From the NCBI RefSeq assembly GCF_000203795.2, contig NW_006281099.1, positions 1,615,774-1,679,773 on the forward strand: a stretch of DNA of 64,000 bases, written 5' to 3'. Origin of the DNA: Batrachochytrium dendrobatidis JAM81 (Eukaryota; Chytridiomycota; Chytridiomycetes; Rhizophydiales). How positions within the stretch are numbered: position 1 is the stretch's first letter; the number at the start of each line of letters is the position of its first letter. The position numbers and the translations under genes were made by a program. The notes under the pieces were generated by a model that worked only from the letters and a program-made list of their open reading frames with translations, was not told the DNA's origin and made no database searches. Of this stretch, positions 27,176 through 39,164 are shown in pieces.

Positions 27176-28659
27176 ATGGCTCTACCCAAACTACCTCAGC
27201 TAATATCCATATACAATGTTCATGCAAAAAAGGCACTTGGTCAAAACTTTCTTCTCCGGCCGGGTGTTACCGGTACTGGATCAACTCGACCTATTCCAGT
27301 TCGACTCGAATGTGTTTTGACTGACTTTTGGAATCATGGCTCATATAGATAGTATTGCTCAACATGCCGTAGCCAAAAAGAGAGATGGAAAAACTCTTCA
27401 TGTAGAAGTGGGTCCAGGCCCGGGTGGTTTAACTAGAAGTCTTCTTAAATTGGGTGTTACACATCTCGTCGCTGTCGAAAAAGATGCATCAGTAGCTCCA
27501 ATGCTTCAAGTAATTTATCCGCTGTATTCACACTTGATACATTGCCGCTGCTCTATGATGTAACATGTGCTGTTTAAATATATTCGATCGTCATGGCTTG
27601 CATTCGACAGATACTCCAAGCATCTGTGCCAAGTCGGTTTAGATTCTTGTTGGGAGATATGCTTGAAAGTGATCAGCAGGTGCTATTCAATCAGATCATG
27701 ACAGAGGCTGTTGAATGCGATCGTCTGAGTCAACCCAATTCCAATTCCAATCCAGGTATTGGATCTTACTTTTCTGTAGTGTGTTTTTAATTACAAAATC
27801 AAAGTTTTATTGCTGACAAGATACATACTAGATAATCAACCCCACTTTGACAAAGTGCATATCGTTGGAAACCTTCCGTATTCCATTTCGTCGCCTCTGC
27901 TGCATATGTGGATAAAACAAGCAGCTACGGAAAAATATTTGTTTTCCTTTCCCAAGACTGAAATGACTTTAATGCTACAGCGCGAGGTGTGCGAGGTAAG
28001 TGGCAGCCCATAGATTCACAGCCTGATCGATTGCAAGATTTATGCCGAATTGCTGTTATTCATCTATATTGTAGAGGATTGCAGCACCCGTGGGAACAAA
28101 GGTGCGAGGAAGATTGTCCGTTTTGTGTCAGGCTTTCTTTGATGTCAAGATGTTATCCGTTGTAGATCGTAAACTCTTTCGACCTGTTCCAAAAGTAAAT
28201 CATAAGCTTGATATACAGTATATCCGTTTTTAAATAATGACTCATTTTTAACCTGTATGTTTTGATATTAGGTAGATGGAGGAATTCTTCAATTCAAACC
28301 ACACGCTGAAAACAGACTCAAAGGTAGTTGATAAAGACTATAATCAAGCAATGTGTTGAAATCGTTTGGTAATAACCTTGTATATGCAACTGATTATCCA
28401 ATGGCTTTTTTGAATAGATGTGCCGTATGAGACATTTGCACATTTGGTCAAAGTGTTGCATCATCACCCAAATTCAATGATTAGGGCAATTCTAAAACGA
28501 CACAACCTGGGAAAAGTGATTGATGTTTTAACCGAATGTGGGATTGATCCTACATCCCGATCGTTTATGGTTGATGTGGATTCATATATTCGCTTAGCGC
28601 GACGATGCACGCATGATCGCATTCAACTAAATACTGCAGTTATACCACCAATAAAATAG
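27176..28659 (+). CDS. TFB1M: Mitochondrial rRNA adenine dimethyltransferase (TFB1M/KsgA type)
   Basis: Dimethylates two adjacent adenines in the 3' loop of small-subunit rRNA, most likely mitochondrial. Seven exons (27176-27263, 27349-27509, 27611-27755, 27832-27995, 28075-28194, 28272-28323, 28418-28659) close in phase to 323 aa. Signatures are [10 protein letters not shown] at the N-terminus, AdoMet motif GPGPGGLTR, the acidic VAVEKD, and the catalytic [11 protein letters not shown]. The C-terminal helical part ends in SYIRLARRC. Mitochondrial rather than nucleolar (Dim1) type is judged from the TFB1M-like [13 protein letters not shown] start and the [17 protein letters not shown] block. 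It ends 54 bp from the convergent RPP40 stop. Confidence 0.9.
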
Positions 28660-28713
28660 ATTTATTTGTATTGATCGAGTATTTAAAATGCAAGTAGTTT
28701 GTATTACCAATTA

Positions 28714-30268
28714 TTATTTATGAGCGACAAGAGATTCCATCGTATATGATATACACGAAGTAGTGGCTATTGATTTGTGGGTAAAAATAAGCATATAGTC
28801 ATTGATACCACCTGCAAGTATACTATGATTGCGATGATTCCACGATACAGGTGCATGAATATCTCCTGCAACATGGAGTGCGACCCATGCTGTAGATTTC
28901 GATATCTCTGTTATACTTTTTGAAATGCATTGGCTATATATGCATCGTACAAAGTGTTGAGTATGCTGATATATGTTGAAAATCAAACAAAAAACTCACT
29001 CTGCAGCATCCACAATTCTAGAAATGAATAATGGAGGAATGAAGCCCTTGTACGTGATCATTACCAAATCACCCAAAACAGAGGGTTCGTACAATCCAAC
29101 CATGGCTATAAACGAATCAACGCTATCTGTTGCAGACAATCTACATTGTATCCAGTATTGCATTTAGAAGATTTCAAACAATACAGATGCATGGCTACTC
29201 AATCTGATTAAAGTCTACCTTTGTGATCGAATACTCGCCATGCCGACCCATTCTAATAGCTCTATGGCAATCCTAGAGGAATCATCATCTGAAGAATCGA
29301 ATCCTGGAACAAGACCAGTGGACAAATCTGGAATATAGATATTGTTCATATGCATCATTTGACGCGAGATGAACAGTTCCTTGACTTGAGCATCCATTGG
29401 AAACACAATCTGTTTTGTTTGAATCAATGATGATGCACCTAGAGTTATTATACATAGAATCAGATATTGAGTATGCATGATTCAAACACGAGTTTGGCAA
29501 CAAAGCAATTCAAAGTCCAGTTAATTGTGGTAGAATTCATCTATTTGCTTACTGGATGATTCAAGTGATGTCTTGATGGATATGATGTTAAACTTGAATG
29601 TCGCTGTGATTGAATGCATGAATACCCAACTGATCCGATCGTACATCTTATTTCCCTTTGAGAAAGTGTTTTGGGTAAGATCGATAGTAACAACTATGAA
29701 AGATTGCCAATCCAAAAATACATTCAGTCAGTAGCAATGTTGATGTCAAAAGAATGGCGAGTTGATGGATTACCATATCTAGATTTAGTTGGATCAGTTT
29801 TGCATTTGTGACCAGTAAGCCCAGCACTTTCATAGGTATCTTTTGTAAGTGAGAGAACTAAATGGCCAGGCTCGATCAATGCAACACAGTCGTCCACATC
29901 GATTCTAGTATCTATACTGGAAGCAATGCATGAGCCTATACATTGATACACAAGATTAGTGAATATCGTTTTCAAGAAACATTCGAGAAATACTGACCTG
30001 ACTTGATGTGTGAATCGATAAACTCGGATGAGATGAAAAAGGACAGCGGGAGTCTTGCATGGTAATATGGGATGGAGTCGGGCAGTTGCAGAGCCAAGGA
30101 AGAGTTATCGAGACTGGTAGATGGCAGAAACAGACGGACTGAAGAGTTGAATGGATGCGTATCAACAAGCGATTTAACAGCGGGATTAAAGTCTTTAGAG
30201 GCATGAATGGTTAGACGATCGGTTGCAGAGACGATGCTGCCAGCAGGCAGCAGCTTGATCATGGACAT
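28714..30268 (-). CDS. RPP40: RNase P/MRP protein subunit RPP40-like
   Basis: Subunit of nuclear RNase P (tRNA 5' maturation) and likely RNase MRP. Six exons (30268-29998, 29935-29774, 29693-29553, 29438-29219, 29140-29000, 28933-28714) give 384 aa (human 363). Recognised by the RPP40 pattern: LVLSLTKDTYESAGLTG, a YDRISWVF block, IVFPMDAQ, IELLEWVGMASI, and the C-terminal AWVALHVAGD, HAPVSW and ILAGGINDYML. Yeasts of the Saccharomyces type do not have an easily recognisable RPP40, so its presence fits an early-diverging fungus. The start is MSMIKLLPAG. A small extra upstream exon cannot be excluded. It is divergent from kinesin-1 with 107 bp between ATGs. Confidence 0.85.
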
Positions 30269-30310
30269 GACGACCAAGTGTCTGCAAAACAAGCGCACAT
30301 AAACCTATTC

Positions 30311-30316
30311 CACGTG
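30311..30316. promoter_or_regulatory. E-box CACGTG in the RPP40 / kinesin-1 divergent promoter
   Basis: CACGTG sits inside a 107-bp space between two divergent ATGs. It is close to TCACGTGA upstream of the Zn2Cys6 factor and to the palindrome in the TAF7/DCTN5 promoter. This suggests, but does not prove, a shared bHLH-type regulator. Confidence 0.35.
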
Positions 30317-30375
30317 ACTGCCGTTGCCAGTCAGAAACCCAAAAATCTTACTTTCCAACTCAACAACACGGCATT

Positions 30376-33300
30376 ATGGGTGGTGAGTCCAAGTGTTATG
30401 AACGAGTGATGATGATTTGCATTCCGCTGATTCATTCGAGTTTATCTTGCAACATGTACTGTAGATACCAACATTCGAGTTGTTTGTCGCTTTAGACCCC
30501 AAAACAAGCGAGAGATTGCAGAAGGCGGTGAGCACATTGTGACTTTTGATGATGACATGACATCAGTAAAATGCGAAGTAGGTTTTATTCAGATTGCAAT
30601 CTACTGTTAATCAGAAATGCATACTATCGATGCGAATTGCTGTAACAGCAATAAGAAAATCATGTCCAACAATATCGGAATGATAACGAACAACGCTCCG
30701 CAATACCGTATTCTTTTGATTGATGAATGGCGGCGTGCATGCTGCACTCAACAATATTGCTCTTGCCATATTCGTAAAAAGAATTCTATTTTATTCTGGA
30801 CATGTTGATACTAACGTCTGATTCTACCAACTTGACATCCCAATTTTGAATCCTTCGATGCTGTCCAAACGCCACCTTTGATGTCCTAACACTGCCGACT
30901 TATTTCATCGCTATGCCATCCTGCAATGGTATTAGAGCAAGGAGTATCCTGGTGTATTCAATTTCGACAAAATCTTCGATTGGGCTACTACCCAAGACCA
31001 GGTCTTTGGCTATTCGGCCGGTTCCATCGTCAATGATATTATGAATGGCTACAATGGCACCATCTTTGCGTATGGTCAGACCGGCTCTGGTAAAACTCAT
31101 ACTATGATGGGTGATATGGAAAGCTCAGAGTTCAAGGGTCTTACTCCTCGTATTGTCGAGCATATTTTCGATACTATTCTCAACTCTCCCTCCAATCTGG
31201 AATTCACTGTCAAGGTTTCATTTATGGAGATTTACATGGAAAAGATTCGTGATTTACTGAATCGTAAGTTGATTCATCCTTGCAGTGATCTAGATCCACG
31301 ATCGATTTGACTCATTCAACATGTTTAGCTACTAATGACAATCTCCCTGTACACGAGGACAAGGGTAGAGGTGTTTATGTCAAGGGACTCTTGGAAGTTT
31401 TTGTTGGATCTGTAGATGAAGTGTACGAAGCTATGCGTCGTGGCCAGGGTGCCCGTGTCGTTGCATATACAAGTATGTTTGCTATATTCATGTCAAATTC
31501 ATACGTTGCATTAATTCATTCTCTATAAACCTATGGTTTTGGTTAGACATGAATGCCGAGTCTTCTCGCAGTCACTCTATTTTTGTTCTTCAAATTACAC
31601 AAAAAAATCTTAATGATGGAAGTATCAAAACCGGAAAACTTTCTTTGGTCGATTTGGCCGGCTCAGAAAAAGTAAAATGATTTTATTGAAACATCATGCT
31701 TTGCTGTGATATGCATACTCATGTACTTTTTTACACTTGCGTTTTTTGAATTAGGTAGGTAAAACTGGTGCTACTGGTCAAACTCTCGAAGAGGCAAAAA
31801 AAATCAACAAATCCTTGTCTGCACTGGGAATGGTGATCAACTCTTTAACTGACGGAAAGTCCTCCCATATTCCCTATCGTGACTCCAAGCTTACTCGTAT
31901 CTTGCAAGAATCGCTTGGTGGTAACTCGCGTACTACACTCATCATCAATTGCTCACCATCATCATTTAATGAAGCCGAAACAATATCCACACTGCGTTTT
32001 GGTATGCGTGCCAAGACGATCAAGAATAAGGCCAAGATCAATGCTGAGCTAAGTCCCAACGAGCTTAAAACTCTTTTGAAAAAAGCAAAGATTGAGACTG
32101 CCGAGCTTGAATCTCAGATTGTCTCTATCGAGAAGGAGCTGGTTTCTTGGCGTGCAGGTCAAACTGTACCTGAATCTGAATGGGTCACGTTATCAGGAAA
32201 AACTGCTTCTGCTGGATTATCTCCTGCAACAGTTGCGCCTGCACTTTTGGATATTGCAGTCTCTCGAGCTAGCGCTACCACTCCATCCAGCACCACTGCT
32301 TTGGCAATTTCAGACGATGATCGTGAAGAGTTTCTTCGTCGCGAGAACGAGCTGGCTGACCAGCTTGCCGAAAAGGAAATGGAGCTCAAAAAGCAACAAA
32401 CTCTTGTTGAAGAGCTTCAAGAAGAACTTAATTTCATCAAAACCCGTGAGGCCGAGATTGCTCAAGAGAACAAGATCCTTGGATCCAACATGACGGAAAT
32501 GCAGCTTCAACTCGAAAAAGTCATGTTTGAAAATAAGGAGAGTCTTATTACTGTAGATACACTCAAGGAATCCAAAAATGAGCTGGAGCGTACATTGGAC
32601 TCTCTCAAGAAACAGATTTTGGAATTGCAGGCCACTAAAATGCCTGAAACTAAAGACGACAACGAAAAGGAAAAGCGGAAACAAGAGAAGATGGCGCAGA
32701 TGATGGCAGAGTTTGATCCCACTGCAGTGATGGACGACAAGGAAAGACAGATGCGCGAAACTCTTGTAAAACTTTCTCACATGAAGGAAACTTCTAAACC
32801 ACCCACCGATACAGAGGAGATTGCATCGCAACACTTTGAGCTTTTGGACGTCAAGACTCAGCTTGCACATCACCAGGTAGAGATCACTGAGTTGAGTGGG
32901 CTTGCTGCTAGTCGTGAAGCAGAAATTTCTACTCTACGTGCACGCAAAGAGGAAGTGGAAACCAAACTTGCTGCCCTTGAGAGCGAGTACGAACAGCTTC
33001 TTGAAAAAACCATCCAGGAGGAGGAGCAGCATTTTGGAGGCGAGACTTCAAATGTTGTTCAGGATCTCAAATCCAAGCTTGAAGTTCAATATGGTGCTAA
33101 GCGTGACATTCAAGAAAAGGAAATCGAGGAGTTACACGCTGCCAATATTCAAAAGGAAGAGGACATTGCTCGCTTGCAACGGTAAGCCATTATGAATCAA
33201 ACTTTATGTTTTGAGACTAGAGGCTAATTTGAGATGCTTTGATTAGATTGGTTTCTGAAAAAACCAAGGAAAACCAGGAGTTGTTGTCGTCAGTTGATAC

Positions 33301-34240
33301 ACTACGCAAGACACCAGGTACAACTAGCGGCTTGTCTACCGAAGAAGGCAGGACGCCCGCTCTTCCAGCTTTAGATGTGGCTACAACAGAAGAAATTGAA
33401 AAGATGCGTAAAACTATGGCCACTCAACTTATCGAATTTGATGCCATGAAGAAAAAGCTTATGCGCGACCTTCAAAACCGATGTGAAAAAGTAGTCGAGC
33501 TGGAAATTTCTTTAGACGAAACTCGGGAGCAATACAATAATATTCTTCGCAATAGCAACAGTCGAGCTCAGCAACAAAAAATGGCTGTTCTAGAGCATAA
33601 TCTGGAGCAGTTGAAAACCGTTCAAAAGGGAATATGCCAAGCTAACGAGACCTTGAAAAAGGATCTAGCAGTTGCAGATCGAAAACTGAGCACCAGAAAC
33701 GAGCGTATCCAGAACTTGGAATCTCTTTTACAAGAATCTCAAGTCAAGATTGAAACTCAAAATCAAAAGTATATTTTTTAATTATATGTCCGCCTGGTGG
33801 TTGGTGTCGGACCGTTCAACTAATAATTTTTTGCTTGTCACAAACGTTTAGATACGAGGCTCAAATCAGTTCCATGCGAGAAAAGCTTCGTCAAGCCCAA
33901 GGTAAACTACATGTATCTGGCATGTGATGCAAACTTTTGCCACGTTATATTTATTGAAATGTTGATGTTTTAGCTCAACAAGCCGAATGGGGTTCTTCAT
34001 GGGTTCAGTCTAGCCGTATCGCTAAGCCTCTACGAGGTGGCGGAGCAGCTCATGTTGCTGGCGAAGATGCTGACGAGAGCGACACACGTAAGCTATAATA
34101 TTAGATTGTTGAACTATAATGTAGAGGATACATGAATTCTTAGTTTTTTGATCATGTAATTTTGAATAGCTGACACGGTGTCGTCACAGACACTAAATCC
34201 TAAGCGGTCATCGTGGTATGTGAGCCTGTTGAAAAAATAA
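30376..34240 (+). CDS. Kinesin-1 heavy chain (conventional fungal kinesin)
   Basis: Plus-end-directed microtubule motor. Ten exons: 30376-30382, 30465-30577, 30936-31263, 31329-31472, 31547-31671, 31755-33181, 33247-33768, 33852-33901, 33974-34087 and 34170-34240, all in phase, 966 aa. The first exon is 7 nt (Met-Gly plus one base). Motor motifs are [14 protein letters not shown]-loop [11 protein letters not shown], switch [12 protein letters not shown] and switch [11 protein letters not shown]. The neck [14 protein letters not shown] is followed by a long coiled coil. The tail has the autoinhibitory IAK motif ([10 protein letters not shown]), and the C-terminus [12 protein letters not shown] resembles fungal kinesin-1 ends. 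Intron 2 is long (358 nt); I used the acceptor at 30935, giving [14 protein letters not shown]. Confidence 0.93.
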
Positions 34241-34341
34241 ATAAATGAAACATTATTTTGTGAATGATTTACTCGATATGCCATCTGCGTTTAAATCTGA
34301 AAGTCCATGCATTGGTGGTTTATAGAGGATATAGTAGCATA
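34241..34341. other. Space between kinesin-1 and the MITE
   Basis: About 100 bp of A/T-rich sequence after the kinesin stop; probably the 3' UTR. Nothing else seen. Confidence 0.4.
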
Positions 34342-34689
34342 CACTGCGTCCGTACTCACGTAAAGTGGAATACTAAAGAATGCAAACATATCAGTTTTTA
34401 GGATGCAGAAGTTGTGTTGAAAATAGTCAAACCCAATATCTGAGTTGCAAAGATAAGTCTGGCAATCGTACAATGCATGGTTATGCCAAAAAAAGAAAAG
34501 GCAGATTCAAAAAAACCAGTTCAAAATTATAGTTTAATTGTGTGCATCATGTGATAAACGTTGTGTTTTGAAAAATTGAAAATGCCTAGTGAAATAATCA
34601 ATCTCTAATAGAAAAGTATGACAAATATTCAAAGTGTCTATTCCAATGCAAAATAAATACAAATGTTCCATTTTACATGAATACGACTG
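34342..34689. mobile_element. MITE-like element with TA flanks between kinesin-1 and TAF7
   Basis: The left end is CACTGCGTCCGTACTCACG then TAAAGTGGAAT. The right end on the other strand is CAGTCGTATTCATG then TAAAATGGAAC. The ends are inverted relative to each other and both directly abut TA. Length is about 348 bp with no coding capacity. The termini match copies A and B, but the interior is different. The right end lies 11 bp from the TAF7 stop codon, so it may supply the TAF7 3' UTR. Confidence 0.65.
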
Positions 34690-34700
34690 TAATATTCGAG

Positions 34701-36574
34701 TTAAACGGGTTCATCTTGATCCATCTGATCCTCTTGCTCGTCTTGATCTATCTGATCAAGTATTTTATCCAAAGGATCATCTCCATCGTTCTCCACAAGT
34801 TCTGCCTGAATAGTTTCGAGTTGCTGGTGTTTGATATCGAGTTCACTTGTCAATTTGCCAACAATTTCCTCGAACCGTTTCTAAACAATCAACAGTTTGG
34901 TTTTAGATTCATCACCAGAAACAGTAAAAATAATAAACAACGTACTCTCATGATTGGATTGACTTGACTAGCTGCCTGTGCATTCTTTTCAAAGAGTTTT
35001 CGCTCCAAATCCTGGATCTCGTGCTGCAAGAGATTTGCTTGCTTTTTCAAATGTGCATCTCCTTCTTCTCCTTCTACATCTTCCTCTTGTCCACCATCGT
35101 CGCTCTCGTTATCACCATCACCTTGTTGTTCGTCCCCGTCTTCTTCCTCCTCTTCATCATCTTCCGACTCCTTTTCCTCACCCTCTTGACTGTTAGCATC
35201 GTCATCAGCATCAAGAGCTTCTTGAATTTCAGCAGCAAGATCCGAGTCATGGTCGTCCATGTCGGCAATAGACTCGGATGCATGATGGCCACTACGAGAT
35301 CCAGTTTGATCACCTGCTTGAGAGTCGTGACCAGTCTGTGATAACATATCGTTGTCTGCCATTTCACTGCCCTCGGGTAGTTCAGCTATACTTCCATCGT
35401 CCATAGTTGAGCCTTCTCCATCGCGGCGATCGTGTACATCTAATCCCATTATATTCCCAATTTATCAAAATTTAGACAAGTGTGCATACATGACTGGGGT
35501 ATTAAAACCCATTTCCCACGTATCTGTCACTCCAATTGATAAAATAAACAAATTACCATATTTTACATCTACAGCAGCTGCATCAGCAAGTAAAAGCCGC
35601 TCAATCTCCTGCTCGACATCTTCGATTGCTTTTTTTGAAATACGCTTACGAAACCGTCGTTTTCTTACATTTTTAAATGGTGGACTGATTCCATCTGGCC
35701 ATGACCCATCGCTGGATGGTTTGATTTTAGTTGAAGCGGGGTCAGTGGGATCAGTCACAACCACCATTTGAGCCACGTCGGCGATTTTATAAAATTGTTT
35801 GTTGTCGATGGTTTTGAGCGATTCAAGTATACAAGGGAGATCAACGAGCTGGACTGGAAGTGTTACGGGAGTCAAATGGTTGGGATTGCTTCCTAGTCCA
35901 ACAAATGTTGCTTCACCCTTTCTCGCATCAGTAAACTTTAAAGTGAATGCGGATGGGTTCAGATCTCGTTTCTGAACATGCAAGCGGAGTTGTGGAGCAA
36001 TGGAAGCAGGCACACGCAATATCAAGTGCTCTTCTAAAGGTGCTTCAGATAAAGCCTCGTCATCTTTTGATAGTGGTTTGTGTCTGGAAGACGGGTGAGT
36101 GGTTGTGGATGAGGTTGGAAATGAAGGCGATATTGCTGACGAGGGTGCTGATACGGATTTTTTGTTGGCTGTAGATCCACCTCGACCGCCTCGAGATCCA
36201 CTTCCACGACCGCCTCTTCCTGTACGACCACCTCTGCTTCCTCTCCCTCCACGACTGCCTCTACCGGATCCTGAAGGTGTAGATTTGGCTCCAAATGGTT
36301 TTGATGCAGATTGGGAAGCTGATAAAGGTAAATCAAGTGAAGGGATTCCGGAAGGTGTCTTGAACGATGTGCTTTGTGCTGCAGATGGTGCTGGAGTAGA
36401 TGAAGGATTTGAGTCGGTCATTGCATTGGATGATGATTTTAGGGTTGGTGATAATGAAGATCCAAAAGCATCTGCATTTGTGTGTGCACTTGTGTGTGCA
36501 GGAGATGATTGAGCATTGTTTAATGCAGCATTGGCTTCAGCAGCAGCTCGCACCTTGAACACAAACGACACCAT
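34701..36574 (-). CDS. TAF7: TFIID subunit TAF7
   Basis: General transcription factor TFIID subunit that contacts TAF1. Three exons, 36574-35557, 35439-34946 and 34880-34701, give 563 aa. The TAFII55 domain is clear from about residue 180: LEEHLILRVP, the ATFVGLG block, VDLPCILESLKTIDNKQFYKIADVAQM, and DGISPPFKNVRKRRFR. The C-terminal half is strongly acidic (long E/D runs) followed by a coiled coil (HLKKQANLLQHEIQDLERKLF). Unlike most TAF7 proteins, the domain is preceded by about 175 disordered residues with an RGG box (repeated SRGGRG around residues 100-135). It is divergent from DCTN5 across a 181-bp promoter holding a 20-bp palindrome. Confidence 0.92.
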
Positions 36575-36652
36575 CCACTCTTGCCCACAACAATCCGTCC
36601 AGTAATTTGTCCTTCAGTCGAGTTTCTGTTCAAATGAAATTCCAATTTAAAC

Positions 36653-36672
36653 ATCACATGATATCATGTGAT
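36653..36672. promoter_or_regulatory. Perfect 20-bp palindrome in the TAF7/DCTN5 divergent promoter
   Basis: Two head-to-head copies of ATCACATGAT form a perfect palindrome. Each half fits the RTCACRTGAY consensus of Cbf1/USF-type bHLH factors. It lies 79 bp before the TAF7 ATG and 83 bp before the DCTN5 ATG, almost exactly in the middle. Likely a bidirectional binding site (inference). Confidence 0.5.
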
Positions 36673-36755
36673 ACAATGGCTTATTGCTATTGGTTACAAA
36701 TGGCCATCTGGCAACTTGCATTATAATCTACAGCAGATTTAACTGAACGGTCTTG

Positions 36756-37736
36756 ATGGAACCTGCCGTTCAGTACTATCACAAGCCAGATTACATTGAA
36801 ACTGTATGTACACATTCATTTCCTTCAATACTATTTGATCTCTATCTAAACCTCCATATTTTACTTGCTACTCATCACTATTTGGTCTTTTGTAGGATAC
36901 TGGAAATAAAGTCAGTAGAAAGGCTCATATATATGGCATTCAAAATATAGTTCTTGGAGGAAAAACTATTATTCAAGATAATGCTGTATTAAGAGGTGAT
37001 TTGCGACGGGCCGGTGCTGGTCACTCTGTTGCAATTACTACTGGTCGGTTATGCCAAATTCATTCCAATGTAATTATCCGGCCACCATATAAACTTTATA
37101 AAGGGTAAATGCGACTTTCATTGCATATCGTGGTTTGACTATCGAGATGTTGATTGTTTTGGATTGTGCTGGACCTTTAGATCGTTTAGCTACTACCCAA
37201 TGAAAATGGGTAGGATAGATTTGCATGCACTTTTATTTATTGATCAAATCATATCTGGATAGTTTCTGATACCATTGGGTTGCTAGGTGACCATGTCATA
37301 ATTGAGCATGGCTCAATTGTTGAAGCAAGCAGTATTGGATCGTACATCCACATTGGAAAAGACTGTGTGATAGTAAAGATTTCATTCAACACTCAAATCT
37401 GTTTATTTCACTAAATGATTCAAGCTAATCTAATCGAATATTCGGTAGGGTCGATTTGTTGTGATCAAAGACTGTACACGGATTCTAGATGGTGCGGTTG
37501 TGCCTGCTAATACAGTCATACCTCCTTTTTCTGTATTTGGAGGAAATCCTGGTCTGTATCATTTTGATGTCTATTTTAGCACTTTTATGCTATACTGAGA
37601 TTTTAATTGTTATCAAATTATTTTAGCTACATTTGTTGAAGAATGGACAGATTCAGCACAAGACATCATGCAAGAAATGACTACTCGACATTATTATTGT
37701 GAATTTTTGTCCGATGAATTAAATAATACATCATAA
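36756..37736 (+). CDS. DCTN5: Dynactin subunit 5 (p25)
   Basis: Pointed-end subunit of dynactin, the dynein cofactor used for cargo binding. Six exons (36756-36803, 36896-37104, 37181-37209, 37287-37372, 37449-37551, 37627-37736) close to 194 aa. It is a left-handed beta-helix protein of the gamma-carbonic-anhydrase type: hexapeptide-like turns run through [44 protein letters not shown] and [20 protein letters not shown]. Family-specific landmarks are the N-terminal [15 protein letters not shown] and the [17 protein letters not shown] end. Exon 3 is only 29 nt. Together with kinesin-1 and beta-tubulin it makes three microtubule-transport genes in the window, though they are not adjacent. Confidence 0.95.
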
Positions 37737-37941
37737 TGTAGATAGGTGTTTACCATTGTTCGTGTATATTAAAGTAAATAGATGCATTAGTATGTGAGGT
37801 TTAATAGAATATACTATAAAGGTTGATTTTAAAGCAAGATAAAGGCAGTGATTGAGATGCAAGGTAATGCATTGTATTGAACACGACTGTAATCAAAGGT
37901 TTGCAACTAAAGACCAATTTATTCAATATAAACAGTGACCA

Positions 37942-39006
37942 TTAATATAGTTTAAATTCACCAGATACTTGATCCACAAGATCGACCGGACCTAAATCAA
38001 ATCTAGTGTCAATGGTAGTGATCAGTACATGATGTTGAATAACTACGTAAACAACTTGCCAGGTCCAATTGCCAAGACTGTCCTCGATCCAGCAGCGATT
38101 TGTGTATGGCCAGCATCACAGATACTCTTTGCTGGTAGTCCAATGCTTCTAGCCTTTTTCTGCATATCCAACCTAACCCAAAAATTAGTCCTACTTGTAT
38201 CGACAAAAAATGACAAGCATCCAGATCCAAATTCCAATAGTTTAGATTCCTACATTGTGGCTTCGTCGGGACATTTTAAAGTGATTTTTGCCTGTCCCAG
38301 TCGTTCCCAAGCCTTGAGCCATTCTCTCGTCTATATTCCAAAACATCATTAGAGTTGAACCGTGAAATGGGATTGTGTTTGGCATAGTAGTGTAATCAGT
38401 ATGTATAGACTACCTGACTGTTTTTGGATTTGGCGATCAAATAAGCAGCCAATGCAGCATGACAACACTGAGCAGCAACCTTTCCTTTTGTCATTCCTAA
38501 ATCTATACGTACAAGTAATATCTATAAAATATATCATGAGCTAGAGTGGATTTGAGAAACGGGTTGGCATAGTAGCTTCACTTGCCATTTTACAGTGGGG
38601 CAGCGATTCATCATCAGAGCTTTGACTGATAGTATCGTCTTCCTCAGTAAGTTCTGCATGACTAGTATTGCTGTCGCATTCATCCTTCAATCTAGTCTAT
38701 TCATTCCAAATTGTACATTAAATACTCCAAGAGCTGATACAATCAAGGCTAAATATGACCAACAGTATGCTACTGAAACTATCCTTGCCGAGTAGTGATA
38801 GATACCTTGATAGATTCAGCAGCGTTTCTTCCAGCCGCTACCTTTGCTCTGACTCGATTGGGCTCAGTTATCTTTGTCAGAAGCTTCAAGGGAATAAAAA
38901 TCAGCAATGAGCATATCACTCCTGCCAGCCAACCGTATATGAACAACCGTTGAGGTTCGTTGGTTTCCCCTAAACTTGCCCATAGGATCCATACTGCCGA
39001 CGACAT
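37942..39006 (-). CDS. PTH2: Peptidyl-tRNA hydrolase 2 (PTH2/Bit1), membrane-anchored
   Basis: Releases tRNA from stalled peptidyl-tRNA. Six exons (39006-38806, 38696-38586, 38521-38414, 38330-38254, 38172-38060, 37991-37942) give 219 aa. An N-terminal membrane segment (LFIYGWLAGVICSLLIFIP, residues 21-39) and an acidic linker (EEDDTISQSSDDE) precede the catalytic domain. Domain blocks are KMILLVRIDLGMTKGKVAAQ, then CCHAALAAY, EWLKAWERLGQAKI, CDAGHTQIAAGSRTVLAIGP and VDLVDQVSGEFKL. The layout matches the mitochondrial-outer-membrane form in animals. Introns 2 and 5 both start with GCAAGT (GC-AG introns); no GT donor gives the conserved frame. It is convergent with DCTN5. Confidence 0.92.
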
Positions 39007-39164
39007 GATTAAATGTTTAAATCCAAAACTATTTGGCGTTAATGTGTCGATAGTAAAGTTGTGGTTTCATTTACTCCAATCTAAAAAACTCGATTTCCAT
39101 CTTCAGATTCAATTTTAAAACTGCTTCACTCACCAAAACTCTTGATGTATTTCTGAATTTGGTT

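Noticed and set aside
38580..38595. TTGCCATTTTACAGTG looked like a MITE end
   Set aside because: It lies in coding exon 2 of PTH2 and its GC donor; no partner end or TA flank was found.
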